From Bacillota bacterium (GTDB taxonomy: Bacteria; Bacillota; Desulfotomaculia; Desulfotomaculales; VENG01), in NCBI GenBank assembly GCA_009711705.1, contig VENG01000018.1:1-64000 (forward strand): 64,000 bases of DNA, in the 5' to 3' direction. The position numbers and the translations under genes were made by a program. Positions 49,656-58,666 of this stretch are shown one piece after another (position 1 is the stretch's first letter; each line of letters begins with the position of its first letter). The notes under the pieces were generated by a model. It did no database searches. It had not been told where the DNA came from and saw only the letters and a program-made list of their open reading frames with translations.

Positions 49656-49708
49656 TTGTGAACTTAGTTCATAATCAGTTTATTCTTATTATGAACATAT
49701 GTCAATAA
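49656..49708 (-). promoter_or_regulatory. Promoter with ArsR-type operators for the Fe-S ATPase operon
   Basis: On the minus strand TTGACA (49,705-49,700), 17 bases and TAAACT form a promoter. Two sites overlap it. ATTATGAACATATGTCAATA (49,689-49,708) resembles the TGAACATATGTTCA operators of ArsR/SmtB repressors. ATTGTGAAC-TTA-GTTCATAAT (49,656-49,676) has 9-base arms with one mismatch. Control by a metal- or redox-sensing ArsR-type repressor is inferred; no such gene is in the window. Confidence 0.6.
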
Positions 49709-49718
49709 GAGAATAAAA

Positions 49719-49752
49719 AAATATAACCCGAATATTTTTCTTCGGGTTATAT
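49719..49752 (-). terminator. Terminator of the small helical protein gene
   Basis: On the minus strand ATATAACCCGAA-GAAAAATA-TTCGGGTTATAT is followed by TTTTTTT. It begins at the gene's own stop codon. Confidence 0.88.
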
Positions 49753-50040
49753 TTGATTCCACAAACAAGATTGCCCCAGTTCTCGTGAGTTTTGTTTTAT
49801 ACGCTGGGTTATTTGAAGCTCAGCTCTCTTCAGTTCAATAAGGGTTGATTGAAGGTTTTTTTGGTTGCTTTCCAGGAGTTCCAGTACTATGTTGTTAATG
49901 TCCTCAGGGGCGTCCGCCCGATATTGAATTTTACCCTGCCGTAAAGACTTAATGTAATTTCTCACGGTAATTAATTGACAAATTAGTTCGTGAATGGACT
50001 CTAATTGTTTCTCCATGCGATAGGCTTGGAGGTCAGTCAT
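49747..50040 (-). CDS. Small helical (coiled-coil) protein
   Basis: 97 residues: MTDLQAYRMEKQLESIHELI, then NIVLELLESNQKNLQSTLIE and LKRAELQITQRIKQNSRELG. It is almost entirely amphipathic helix with regular Leu/Ile spacing, and has no known family. GGTGAC-like purines precede the ATG weakly. It is divergent from the next plus-strand gene and has its own terminator. No gene is seen between 50,041 and 50,341. Confidence 0.55.
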   Translation of the reverse strand: MTDLQAYRMEKQLESIHELICQLITVRNYIKSLRQGKIQYRADAPEDINNIVLELLESNQKNLQSTLIELKRAELQITQRIKQNSRELGQSCLWNQI

Positions 50041-50341
50041 AATATGTCACCTTCATTCCCGCACATTTCTCCCTTAGATATACTAATTTCAATACTATAC
50101 CTACAATACTATAAACCTGTTGTTCCCGTGACTTGGGTTGCTTAGTTTTTAAAAAAACCTTGTTTTTTGCATGGTTATCGACATTTTGACTATCATACTA
50201 GCATTGTACAGGCTATTTGTAAACCAAAGGATGCAAGCCTTTAATTGCCTCTCCGGCTTGATTTTGTATTCTAAGTCAAATTAAGGTGATTTTAAAGCAG
50301 TTTTTTCATAAATAATTACTGGTTGTAGCAAAATATTGCCC

Positions 50342-50755
50342 ATGAAACTAAAATTTCTAATTTACGGGCTACTTGGGTGGGGGCTTGAAGTCCTTTGGAC
50401 AGGTCTGGGATCCGGTTTAAGAGGGGATCCGCGTTTGCAGGCTACTACCTATTTATGGATGTTCCCTATATACGGGCTGGCCATTTTTTTGGAATCTTTA
50501 CATGACATTGTGCGCTTTTATCCATGGTATGTGCGAGGTGTAATATGGGTTATCGTTATCTGGGTGATTGAATTTTCTACCGGTGGTTTGATTCGTGTAC
50601 TAACCGGTAGTAGCCCCTGGAATTATGCCGGTAAAACTTCTTGGCACCTTTTAGGCTTGATACGCTTTGATATGGCTCCGGTATGGTTTGTTACAGGGCT
50701 TTTTTTTGAAAGGCTACATGACTACATGGACCGTTTTTTTACAGCTTCCAACTAG
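50342..50755 (+). CDS. CmpB-like membrane protein (putative ABC-transporter type IV family)
   Basis: 137 residues, three to four hydrophobic segments: KLKFLIYGLLGWGLEVLWTG, LWMFPIYGLAIFLESLHDIV, GVIWVIVIWVIEFSTGGLIR and PVWFVTGLFFERLHDYM. The GWGLEVLWTG and ELSTGG-like EFSTGG motifs fit the PF06541 'putative ABC-transporter type IV' family. No ATPase partner is near, so the transporter label is uncertain. A TTG at 50,336 is an alternative start. Confidence 0.6.
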   Translation: MKLKFLIYGLLGWGLEVLWTGLGSGLRGDPRLQATTYLWMFPIYGLAIFLESLHDIVRFYPWYVRGVIWVIVIWVIEFSTGGLIRVLTGSSPWNYAGKTSWHLLGLIRFDMAPVWFVTGLFFERLHDYMDRFFTASN

Positions 50756-50885
50756 AATTTTTCTGAGTAGCTTCATTAGTACCTGCTTCATTAAAGCACT
50801 CTTACTTAAATCTTGGGTAGTAAATAAATGGCACAACGTATTATATAATGTTATATTGTATATATCTATTTTTATGTGGGGGTTT

Positions 50886-52499
50886 GTGATACAGTTGGCC
50901 AGGTCCGGTTTTAATAAACAGTCCGTAATTAAGGGAGCTCTGGTCCTTACCATAGCGGGAATCTTTATTCGTATCCTTGGAGCTGTCTACAGGGTGCCTC
51001 TGGGCCGGCTTTTGGGAGCAGAGGGGCTGGGCATATACGGCTTGCCTAATTATTTTTACCTGCTTTTTTTTACTCTGTCCTCAGCCGGCATCCCGGTTGC
51101 AGTGGCCAGGCTGGTTTCGGAAAAAATGGCCGTGGGACGGTACCGGGACGCCTACCGTACTTTTCGGCTGGCCCGTTTTTCCATGTTTGTTATCGGTCTG
51201 GTGGCCTCCCTTAGTCTCTTCCTGGGAGCGGAATGGCTGGTGAAAAGCGGTATTGTGGCGGATCCCAGGTGTTATAATGGCTTACGCGCTATTTCTCCGG
51301 TGGTTTTCTTTGCTGCTGTAACAGCTGCTTACCGCGGCCTTTTTCAAGGGGTCAGGAACATGACTGCGGTGGCAGTATCTCAGGTGGCTGACCAGGTTAT
51401 GCTGGTGGCCGGAACCTTAATACTTGCTTACCTATTTCTTCCTCGCGGGCTGGCCTGGGCGGCTGCCGGGGCAAATATGGGCGCTATTCCCGGGGCTGTA
51501 GCGGCAACGGGGATCATGTTATTTTATCACTGGTTGTACCGGGGCGAATTTCACCGGCTTATGGCTAGCGATACCAGCGGCAGGAGGGAAGGGCCATTAT
51601 CTTTATTAAAAAAAATTTTTGCCACCGCCATACCCATTTCCTTTGCCGCCATTGCTATGGCCCTCACCGGGATCTTGGACAATAAGTTAATCATTGACCG
51701 GTTACAGTTGGTTGGTTATTCCATGAGTGAAGCTACGGAGGCCTACGGCCAGTTCACTCAAATGGCCATGTCTTTTATTAACATTGCCATTGCCTTTGCC
51801 GTTTCCTTGGGAGCCAATCTGGTACCTTCCGTGGCCGAGGTATACTCTGCCGGTAATATGCAGCATATACGTCGGCAGGTCTCCAGGGCGGTAAGACTGG
51901 CCGTTGTTTTCTCTCTTCCCGCCGCTGCCGGGCTTTTTGTGCTGGCCCCTCATCTGACTTATCTGGTGTTTGCCGACAGAGAAGCAGGAATCCCTCTGGC
52001 CTGGGTGTCCTGGGTGGTTATTTTTTGGGCTGTGCACCTGGTTACAACGGGTGTATTACAGGGGCTGGGCCGCGCTGATATTCCTGTACGCAGCTTGATT
52101 ACCGGGATTGCATTTAAAATTGGTATTACATATTACTTGGTAACCACTCCTCTTGGGGTTAGAGCTGCCGCCATTGGTACTGTTGCTATGTTTGTAGTGG
52201 CATCTTTTCTAAACATATTAGCTATAAGAAAGCGCGTGGGATTTGACTTTCATTTTGGCAAAACCGTTGTGCGCCCAAGTATTGCTGTGTTGATAATGGT
52301 GGTGGGAGTTAGTAAGATATACCAAATGTTTAGTGTGCAGGTGGGAAACAACTGGGCGACCCTTCTTGCTGTTTGCGCCGGAGCCATCATTTACGCTCCG
52401 GTGGTGGTAATGGTAGGTGGTATAACGTCCCGGGAGGTGGGGGCAGTGCCGGTCATCGGCGAAAAAATTGCTCCTATTATGAGAAAGTTTGGCAGGTAG
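50886..52499 (+). CDS. Polysaccharide/lipid flippase, stage V sporulation protein B (MOP family)
   Basis: The GTG at 50,886, three bases behind GTGGGGG, gives about 537 residues; an ATG at 50,874 is also possible. Fourteen or so hydrophobic segments. N-terminal VIKGALVLTIAGIFIRILGA, then YRVPLGRLLGAEGLGIYGLP is typical of SpoVB/MurJ-type MOP exporters. SpoVB moves lipid-linked peptidoglycan precursors during spore cortex synthesis. It is the family's usual length. It stands alone here; paralogues with other roles exist in spore formers, so the exact function is not certain. Confidence 0.82.
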   Translation: MIQLARSGFNKQSVIKGALVLTIAGIFIRILGAVYRVPLGRLLGAEGLGIYGLPNYFYLLFFTLSSAGIPVAVARLVSEKMAVGRYRDAYRTFRLARFSMFVIGLVASLSLFLGAEWLVKSGIVADPRCYNGLRAISPVVFFAAVTAAYRGLFQGVRNMTAVAVSQVADQVMLVAGTLILAYLFLPRGLAWAAAGANMGAIPGAVAATGIMLFYHWLYRGEFHRLMASDTSGRREGPLSLLKKIFATAIPISFAAIAMALTGILDNKLIIDRLQLVGYSMSEATEAYGQFTQMAMSFINIAIAFAVSLGANLVPSVAEVYSAGNMQHIRRQVSRAVRLAVVFSLPAAAGLFVLAPHLTYLVFADREAGIPLAWVSWVVIFWAVHLVTTGVLQGLGRADIPVRSLITGIAFKIGITYYLVTTPLGVRAAAIGTVAMFVVASFLNILAIRKRVGFDFHFGKTVVRPSIAVLIMVVGVSKIYQMFSVQVGNNWATLLAVCAGAIIYAPVVVMVGGITSREVGAVPVIGEKIAPIMRKFGR

Positions 52500-52513
52500 G
52501 TTTACTGCCTGTC

Positions 52514-52687
52514 TTATTTTGACTTCCGGCGGGCGAAAAGAAGCGAAAGAATAAAAGCTAAAGTTATCCCGGCACCCATGCTTACGGTATCAGAAAGGTG
52601 TAGGAGCTGGGATAAAAGATAATACACGCCCACTGCTGAAAAACATGTTAGCATCAGAGGCAAAAAACTAGGGCTTGGTTTGAACAA
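52514..52687 (-). CDS. Small two-helix membrane protein
   Basis: 57 codons from a TTG (MFKPSPSFLPLMLTCFSAVG, then VYYLLSQLLHLSDTVSMGAG and ITLAFILSLLFARRKSK). TTAGGAG lies about 10 bases before the start. Two hydrophobic stretches and a basic C-terminus (ARRKSK) are typical of a small membrane protein. It converges on the flippase gene. No family recognised. Confidence 0.5.
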   Translation of the reverse strand: MFKPSPSFLPLMLTCFSAVGVYYLLSQLLHLSDTVSMGAGITLAFILSLLFARRKSK

Positions 52688-52772
52688 TTGGGAACAACTC
52701 CTAACTAGTTTGTATAATGGTCATGTGGGTTTTGATAGGAAAACATTTTGGGGTTTTTCTTTGGGGTATTTT

Positions 52773-53001
52773 CTTAGACAGGATTAACAGGATCAACAGG
52801 ATTTTTAGCTTTGCTTGTTTTCCTTCATTATTTCTTTGCATACAATATTTACTAGCATTAATTTGTCTTGGCGGTTTTGTTATATTTTTAATAATTCACA
52901 TTAACTCTTAGTTAACTCTTTCAAGCTTAAACTCATAACCAATTGGCTATTTAAAACGCTATCTATTAATTCTTTATCCTGCAAATCCTGTAATCCTGTC
53001 A
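52773..53001. repeat. Spaced inverted repeat of AACAGGAT units
   Basis: GACAGGATTAACAGGATCAA CAGGAT at the left and ATCCTGCAAATCCTGTAATC CTGTC at the right are inverted counterparts about 175 bases apart. The interior is A/T-rich, with no convincing gene. Such CAGGAT-type inverted repeats occur between genes in many anaerobes and may be a non-autonomous element. Confidence 0.55.
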
Positions 53002-53080
53002 AATGTGTTTGCCTTTTCCTTTCTCTTTGTTTTTGATCTCCATCAAAGGCATTTTCTGTTTTATCATTTTGGAGAGGTTT

Positions 53081-53767
53081 TTACAAAAACCTTTCCAGGC
53101 AGGCTTTTATGCACATGCCGCAGCGGTTGCCGTTATGGACAGCAAATTTGTAGTGAGAGCATTTTTCTTTATCTATGGGCCTGCCGGTCTGAATAGAATA
53201 AGACTCCTGGTAATTATTTAGAGCCCCTGCCGGACAAATATCTACGCACTTACCACAATTATCGCAAAGGTTGCCATCAATGGGAGAGGTATCCAGAGTT
53301 ATTTCGGCGGTAGTAAACACACTACCCAACCTTACTCCCGGCCCATATTTAGGTGTAAGCAGCAGGTTATTTAAACCAAATTGCCCCAGCCCGCAAAGGA
53401 CGGCCGAGTGTTTGTGGGAGAAGTCAGCCTTTAGTCGTGGATAGTCACCGATGGCGGCCTCCGGACTAATGGCAAGGCTGGGATATCCCTTTTCTTCCAG
53501 CAGGCGTGTCATTTTATGCCCGGCCTGGGAAAGTAACTGGTTAACGGTATTAAACTCCATCATATATTGACCTCGAGTTTGGGGAAGGTTCATTATCGCC
53601 GCTTGGTTCATGCGGTAAGTAAAAGTGATAACTGTCTTGGCATCCGGCAAGAATTCCTCCGGGCGGTGCCCCTGTGGAGCGCCGGAATAGGCCGCAACAG
53701 GTGCAGATCCTATTGCTACCAGCCCCTGGCTGAGGGCGAAATATTTAAGTTCACTGGCTATATCCAA
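53081..53767 (-). CDS. QueG-like 4Fe-4S protein (tandem copy 1)
   Basis: 228 residues. LCGLGQFGLNNLLLTPKYGP (about 125-145), a first 4Fe-4S motif CDNCGKCVDICPAGA and a second set C...CGMCIKAC. The domain order is that of the QueG/reductive-dehalogenase-like family, but the protein lacks the C-terminal part of QueG. The N-terminus (AIGSAPVAAYSGAPQGHRPE) is cofactor-pocket-like. It is about as related to the next gene as to the one at 17,320. It is the distal member of a tandem pair 69 bases apart. Confidence 0.75.
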   Translation of the reverse strand: MDIASELKYFALSQGLVAIGSAPVAAYSGAPQGHRPEEFLPDAKTVITFTYRMNQAAIMNLPQTRGQYMMEFNTVNQLLSQAGHKMTRLLEEKGYPSLAISPEAAIGDYPRLKADFSHKHSAVLCGLGQFGLNNLLLTPKYGPGVRLGSVFTTAEITLDTSPIDGNLCDNCGKCVDICPAGALNNYQESYSIQTGRPIDKEKCSHYKFAVHNGNRCGMCIKACLERFL

Positions 53768-53836
53768 TTCTACACCTCCGTTACTAAATCTTGTTCCCCA
53801 GTATATCAGATAACCGGTTAATTTTCAGGTAGTTGG

Positions 53837-54520
53837 TTAGCGTGGACATTTGCTCATACAAAGGCCGCACCCTTGGTTTGCGGTATAGAAGGAGCAACAG
53901 ACAAAGCGGTCATGCTTTACCCGCTGACTGCCTTGCGGCTCTTTGAGTGCCCCGGATGGACAGACCTTTATGCAGGTGCTGCACCCTTCACACGGGTCGC
54001 CTAAAACCATCTCGTCTGGTTTAATTTGTGCCTTGGTTAGAAGAGCCGTTAGTTTTACCCGGGGACCGTAAGAAGGTGTTATAACCAGCCCGTTTTTACC
54101 CAGAACCCCTAAACCGGCGGAGGTTGCTGCATATTTAAACGAAAAGACGGAAGAAATTGTGCGATAGTCAGTAAGGTCCTGTCCTAAATTTACAGAAGTA
54201 AAACCCTGGTTAGTCAAATAGCGGGCTATACGGTATGAAGTTTGAGTCAGATCATTGATAACTGCTAAGTTATGAGCCTCATAAATGTCCCGGGGAGAAA
54301 CTTTTCCTACTTTATTGTTCGCAGTAAGCCTGTCAGTCAGCACTTTAAAAACCTGAGAACCCAGAACGATAACGGTTTTGGTGCCGGGGAGTAATTGCTC
54401 AGGTCTTTTATCCCGGGGAAGTTCTTCAAACCTTTCCACCGGAGCAGCTCCCACTAAATCTACTCCGTCCGGAAGAGCGCAGATATCTTTAATTTTTTGT
54501 TTCAAGCTCAAGTGTATCAA
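53837..54520 (-). CDS. QueG-like 4Fe-4S protein (tandem copy 2)
   Basis: 227 residues: LVGAAPVERFEELPRDKRPE, AGLGVLGKNGLVITPSYGPR, CEGCSTCIKVCPSGA and the C-terminal CGLCMSKCPR. Same architecture as the neighbour and as 17,320, so three short relatives lie in 40 kb. They may bind a corrinoid like QueG, but the cofactor cannot be told from sequence. Confidence 0.75.
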   Translation of the reverse strand: MIHLSLKQKIKDICALPDGVDLVGAAPVERFEELPRDKRPEQLLPGTKTVIVLGSQVFKVLTDRLTANNKVGKVSPRDIYEAHNLAVINDLTQTSYRIARYLTNQGFTSVNLGQDLTDYRTISSVFSFKYAATSAGLGVLGKNGLVITPSYGPRVKLTALLTKAQIKPDEMVLGDPCEGCSTCIKVCPSGALKEPQGSQRVKHDRFVCCSFYTANQGCGLCMSKCPR

Positions 54521-54559
54521 ACCTCCCTGAACTAATTATTATATACTAAGGCAAAAAAT

Positions 54560-55102
54560 TTGTCACTTAAAGAGGTTGTTCCATGCTTTACAGCTATTAA
54601 TCCCTCCTGTAAAGGTTGTGTGCATAGATTGGACCGTGAACTGTGTCAAAAAATAATTGATTACCTGGAACAACATAATACGTTAACCTTAGCCACCAGT
54701 ACGGGTGGATTGCCCTGGGCGGCTTCTTTGTATTACGTTAATGACAGGTTCAATCTCTACTTTTTGTCCAAGCCCGAAGCAAGGCACTGTCAAAACCTTA
54801 GGGAGAATTCAGCAGTAGCCGCAACCATTAACGATGATTATAAGAACTGGCGCGAAATAAAAGGAATACAACTTGAAGGAACGGCCTACTACGTTTCAGG
54901 TACAGTGGAAAAGGCCGGAGCAATGAACCTTTATTTAAAAAAATATCCGTTTGTTAAGGACTTTATTTCCGTATCGCGGTTGAAAGAGGCCCTATCTTCA
55001 GTGAAAATATATAAGATAGAGCCTTCTACGGTATGGTTTGTTGATAATTCAGCCGGATACTTTGACAGGAAAGAGTTAAAAATCGGTGCAGTAAATACAT
55101 AA
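54560..55102 (+). CDS. Pyridoxamine-phosphate-oxidase-like (FMN-binding split barrel) protein
   Basis: 180 codons from a TTG. The barrel starts at IIDYLEQHNTLTLATSTGGL (about 33-52) and continues AASLYYVNDRFNLYFLSKPE, CQNLRENSAVAATIND and IKGIQLEGTAYYV, the standard split-barrel pattern. The first 25 residues hold CKGCVHRLDRELC, and a GTG near 54,618 would remove part of them. The role is probably FMN-dependent redox; the substrate is unknown. Divergent from the QueG-like pair. Confidence 0.72.
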   Translation: MSLKEVVPCFTAINPSCKGCVHRLDRELCQKIIDYLEQHNTLTLATSTGGLPWAASLYYVNDRFNLYFLSKPEARHCQNLRENSAVAATINDDYKNWREIKGIQLEGTAYYVSGTVEKAGAMNLYLKKYPFVKDFISVSRLKEALSSVKIYKIEPSTVWFVDNSAGYFDRKELKIGAVNT

Positions 55103-55109
55103 AATTCTT

Positions 55110-56312
55110 TTACACCGCACCCTCGGGCATAAAATCCTTGGGCAGAACCTCTTCATCGTGTAAAAGAAATAATACAGACAGGCCCATTACTGCCACCCCG
55201 GCAGCAATAGGGTAAAAGGTTATTTCCTTTCCGCCGTCCATCAATATGGCGAAGATATAGGGTGCCAGGGCAGCACCCAGGGAACGCCCGGACCCGTACA
55301 CGGTGGTCAGGATTCCACGGTACTCTCGCTTGGTCACCGATGTGCTAATGGTATCCAACTGGGGCAGAACCAGGCCGGTACCAACTCCCACCAGGGCAGT
55401 AACCGGCCAAAATAGAAATGTTGCAAAAGAAAAGGGTATGGCTGTTAAGCTGACGGCCATTAATATTAGGCCAGAGGCCATAGTGAGTTTAGCTCCCAGG
55501 TGCTTACTGAAAAATTCGGCCACCAGGGTGGTTAACATCATGGCCAGCACAGGCATAGAAAGTATTATCCCCCGTACTATTTGACCTCCCTGCAGTTTAT
55601 CTGACAAAATATCGCTCATCCAGAACAAGGTGCCGATAAGAACAAATAGAGTTACAAATCCGGCCATGAGAGATAGTATGCGTGAACGGTTTTTGAAGAG
55701 GGAAAAGGCTTTCTTTTGTTCAGCCCACTTTACAGGAGGCTGCTCCGGCTCTTTGATGGTCATCCAAATACCCACGGCTACGGGCACTGCCACCAGGGGG
55801 AAAATAAAAAAAGGAGCGTACCAGCCCAGTAGACCTACCACGGCACCAAGTATAGGGCTGAACAGTTTGCCGGTTCCGTTGGCAGTTTCTAGTAGCCCCA
55901 CGGCCTTAACCCGTTCGGCACTTTGGAAAATGTCCCCGGCAAGGGCAGTTGTCAGGAACATGGGTGTAGCTGATCCGATTCCTTGCAACAATCTACCTAA
56001 CAGCATTGCATAGAAAGGTTGGGCAAATAGAAACACGGATACGCCGGCTAAAAGACCTCCCAGGCCATAAATCAAAAGGGATATTGCTATAATGTGCTTA
56101 CGGCTCCAGCGGTCGGCAAGGATTCCACCCAGCGGGCTGATGACGGCCGCCGGGAAAGATACAATAACTACTAGCCATGATAATTCCTTAAGGCTTATAT
56201 CAAGAGCCTGGGCCATTTGCGGGAATACCGGGAAGAGTATGGTATTGACAAGTACAATTATAAAATTGGTAGAACCTAGGGTTGCTATTTTATATTTTGT
56301 TTGTGATTTCAC
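55110..56312 (-). CDS. MFS transporter (DHA1-like drug exporter)
   Basis: 400 residues, twelve hydrophobic segments, GTG start behind AAGGACG. The loop 2-3 motif is PLGGILADRWSRKHIIAISL (G-x-x-x-D-R-x-x-R-K/R), and motif C-like PILGAVVGLLGWYAPFFIF in segment 5 marks an antiporter/exporter. The substrate is unknown. It converges on the split-barrel gene, 7 bases apart. Confidence 0.83.
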   Translation of the reverse strand: MKSQTKYKIATLGSTNFIIVLVNTILFPVFPQMAQALDISLKELSWLVVIVSFPAAVISPLGGILADRWSRKHIIAISLLIYGLGGLLAGVSVFLFAQPFYAMLLGRLLQGIGSATPMFLTTALAGDIFQSAERVKAVGLLETANGTGKLFSPILGAVVGLLGWYAPFFIFPLVAVPVAVGIWMTIKEPEQPPVKWAEQKKAFSLFKNRSRILSLMAGFVTLFVLIGTLFWMSDILSDKLQGGQIVRGIILSMPVLAMMLTTLVAEFFSKHLGAKLTMASGLILMAVSLTAIPFSFATFLFWPVTALVGVGTGLVLPQLDTISTSVTKREYRGILTTVYGSGRSLGAALAPYIFAILMDGGKEITFYPIAAGVAVMGLSVLFLLHDEEVLPKDFMPEGAV

Positions 56313-56338
56313 AGTTATCGTCCTTCATAAGAGTATAC

Positions 56339-56608
56339 TTAAATAGGCTCTTGCTTGCCAAAAATGGTACCGCATTTACATCCGTAGGTTACAGTGTGCT
56401 GTGCCTTTTCTTCTTTTATGCTCATTATTCGTACGGCACTATTTTGGGGGTAAATGGGCTCGGAACAATTGGGACACTGGCGCCCTTGAATAACCCGGCG
56501 GGCGAAAATAGTTACGCTTTTGCCCTTGGATATCTCTACTATGAAATTAGGAAAAGCGAGCCGCGAAATGCGGTAGCGGTCCAATACCTTTTGAATTGTC
56601 CTGATCAT
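56339..56608 (-). CDS. Small zinc-ribbon protein
   Basis: 89 residues from the ATG at 56,608 (MIRTIQKVLDRYRISRLAFP). Two cysteine pairs, CPNC and CKCG, about 35 residues apart, suggest a zinc ribbon. The N-terminal half resembles a small DNA-binding or ribosome-associated domain, but no family is recognised. An in-frame extension to 56,713 is possible. The opposite strand also has a long frame, but without these features. Confidence 0.5.
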   Translation of the reverse strand: MIRTIQKVLDRYRISRLAFPNFIVEISKGKSVTIFARRVIQGRQCPNCSEPIYPQNSAVRIMSIKEEKAQHTVTYGCKCGTIFGKQEPI

Positions 56609-56866
56609 GAGTCTTCTGGAAATTCCGGTTTGGCTAAAGAGAAAAGTCTGAATGACAACTTGAACAAAACAAAGGTCATCAGGGGATGGGAATTGGTATA
56701 CTTTTGCTTGCAAAATAGGCCCCCGCTTTCGTATGCCAGCATGTTTAACGGTCTGCTAAATATGAAGTGTGTCTCTAAAGACCCGTTTTCATTCATGTTT
56801 CCTTGACAAAGCTATTTAGCGTAACTGGAATGATGTTGCCTTGGCTGATATAATGATATAAATACA

Positions 56867-58651
56867 ATGGTAAAAGAAGGGATATCTTTGGTAGACGGCA
56901 GGCTTCGTCCTCTGGGTACAGAGGAATACAAAAAATTGATCAGGGTGTCAGGGGGGCAGGATGCCGCTGATATTTATTTCCAGGGTGGAACCGTCATTAA
57001 CGTTTATACCCGGGAACTCTGGCCCGCTAATGTGGCGGTAAGCGGGGGGTACATTGCTTACGTAGGGGAATCGGACAGTATGGTGGGACCCGAGACGCAG
57101 GTGATAGATGTAACGGGTCGATTTCTCTGCCCGGGCTACATGGAGCCCCATGCACATCCATTTCCGGCTCAAGTGGTTTTTTCGCTGGCGCAAGTTGCCC
57201 TGACCCGGGGCACTACTTCCATGGTTTATGACAATTTATTTGTATATCAATTCCTGGAGGTGGAGGGACTAAAAAATCTAATCCATGATTCAGTTCATCT
57301 TCCGATTAAGATTTTTTGGAGTGCCAGGCTGGATTCGCAAACATACTCGGATGAACTACGGGAAAAATTCAGACCCGATAGAGTGGCCCAGTTTATAGAG
57401 TCACCGGCTGTCCGGCAAGTGGGGGAATTAACCGATTGGCCTTCACTGCTGGCCGGAGACGAACAGATGGTTGAGAATGTAATCAATGCCAAGAAGCTGG
57501 GTAAGAAGGTGGAAGGACATGCACCCGGGGCGTCAGCAAAAACCCTGAATGCTTTGGCTGCCGCCGGAGTCACCGCGTGTCATGAGAGCTTGGATGCTGG
57601 GGAAGCCTTACGGCGGTTACGGTTAGGGTACTACGCCACCTTGCGGCTAAGTACGCTAAGACCCGATTTGCCGGGGTTGATTAAGGGGCTCTTGGAATCA
57701 CGGACTCATATGGGAAGGGTAATGTTAACTATGGATCCTGTCACACCCCCTATGCCGTACCGGGGGTTTACTGATTACTTGCTCAGAGTGGTAATGGAGC
57801 AGGGGGTTGAGCCGCTGGACGCTTATCCCATGGCAACATTGAATGTGGCTACTTATTACGGGTTGGATGACCAAATGGGAGGAATAGCCCCGGGAAGGCT
57901 AGCTGATATTCTTGTGTTGGATGCCTTAGATAATCCCATTCCATCCCTTGTAATGGCTGATGGAGGGGTAGTGGCTGAAAATTTAGAGCCAAAAGTAAAT
58001 TTTGTACAGGAAAATTGGCAAAGATATGGTTTAAAGGAAATTTTCCAACCAGGGAAGAAAATAACCCCGGATATGTTTCAAATTGCCTGTACCGGTAAGC
58101 CATTTCCCGTGATCAAACTTATCAACCCGGTAATTACCAAAAGGCAGGATAAAAATATACCGGAAAAGCATGGCCTTTTAGATATTGAAGACTGCCCGGG
58201 ACTTCATTTCGCTGCCTTGGTAGACCGGGATTTGCGCTGGGTCTGCAACGGGCTGGTCAGTGGTTTTGCAGATAGTGTGGACGGTATTGCTTCTACCTAT
58301 ACCACAGCCGGAGGAGTTCTGGTTATAGGGCGCCATCCGGAAGCTATGGCGCTGGCCCACCGGCGCGTCCTGGAACTGGGCGGTGGTATAGTGGTGATGG
58401 ATAACGGGTCACCAGTACTGGAAATGCCCCTGCCCCTGGGTGAGCATATGAGTAAGCAACAATGTGATGAATATATGCATAATTTTGATTATCTTTGCCG
58501 GCTAATGGAAGAAAAGGGGCACCGGCACTACGATCTAAACTATACTTTATTATTTTTGTCAGCTACGCACCTGCCGGAATTGAGATTGTCTCCGGAAGGG
58601 CTGTTTGAAGTAAAAAGCAGGCAAATATTAATCCCGAGTCGGAAGTTATAA
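56867..58651 (+). CDS. Adenine-deaminase-like amidohydrolase
   Basis: 594 residues. Metal site EPHAHP (HxH), EGHAPGASAKTLNALAAAG, and an adenine-deaminase C-terminal domain from about 390 (DRDLRWVCNGLVSGFADSVD, then AGGVLVIGRHPEAMALAHRR). Compared with adenine deaminase, the SDHE motif is ACHE and the TDD motif is TMD, so two active-site acids differ. Substrate and activity are therefore open. The ATG at 56,867 has no clear ribosome site; a TTG at 56,888 follows GAAGGGAT and may be the true start. Confidence 0.78.
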   Translation: MVKEGISLVDGRLRPLGTEEYKKLIRVSGGQDAADIYFQGGTVINVYTRELWPANVAVSGGYIAYVGESDSMVGPETQVIDVTGRFLCPGYMEPHAHPFPAQVVFSLAQVALTRGTTSMVYDNLFVYQFLEVEGLKNLIHDSVHLPIKIFWSARLDSQTYSDELREKFRPDRVAQFIESPAVRQVGELTDWPSLLAGDEQMVENVINAKKLGKKVEGHAPGASAKTLNALAAAGVTACHESLDAGEALRRLRLGYYATLRLSTLRPDLPGLIKGLLESRTHMGRVMLTMDPVTPPMPYRGFTDYLLRVVMEQGVEPLDAYPMATLNVATYYGLDDQMGGIAPGRLADILVLDALDNPIPSLVMADGGVVAENLEPKVNFVQENWQRYGLKEIFQPGKKITPDMFQIACTGKPFPVIKLINPVITKRQDKNIPEKHGLLDIEDCPGLHFAALVDRDLRWVCNGLVSGFADSVDGIASTYTTAGGVLVIGRHPEAMALAHRRVLELGGGIVVMDNGSPVLEMPLPLGEHMSKQQCDEYMHNFDYLCRLMEEKGHRHYDLNYTLLFLSATHLPELRLSPEGLFEVKSRQILIPSRKL

Positions 58652-58666
58652 CCCGGAGGTAATAAC

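Noticed and set aside
56282..56806. A 174-codon plus-strand frame between the MFS and amidohydrolase genes
   Set aside because: It overlaps a minus-strand frame with a clear CPNC/CKCG zinc-ribbon pattern and has no motif or ribosome site of its own.
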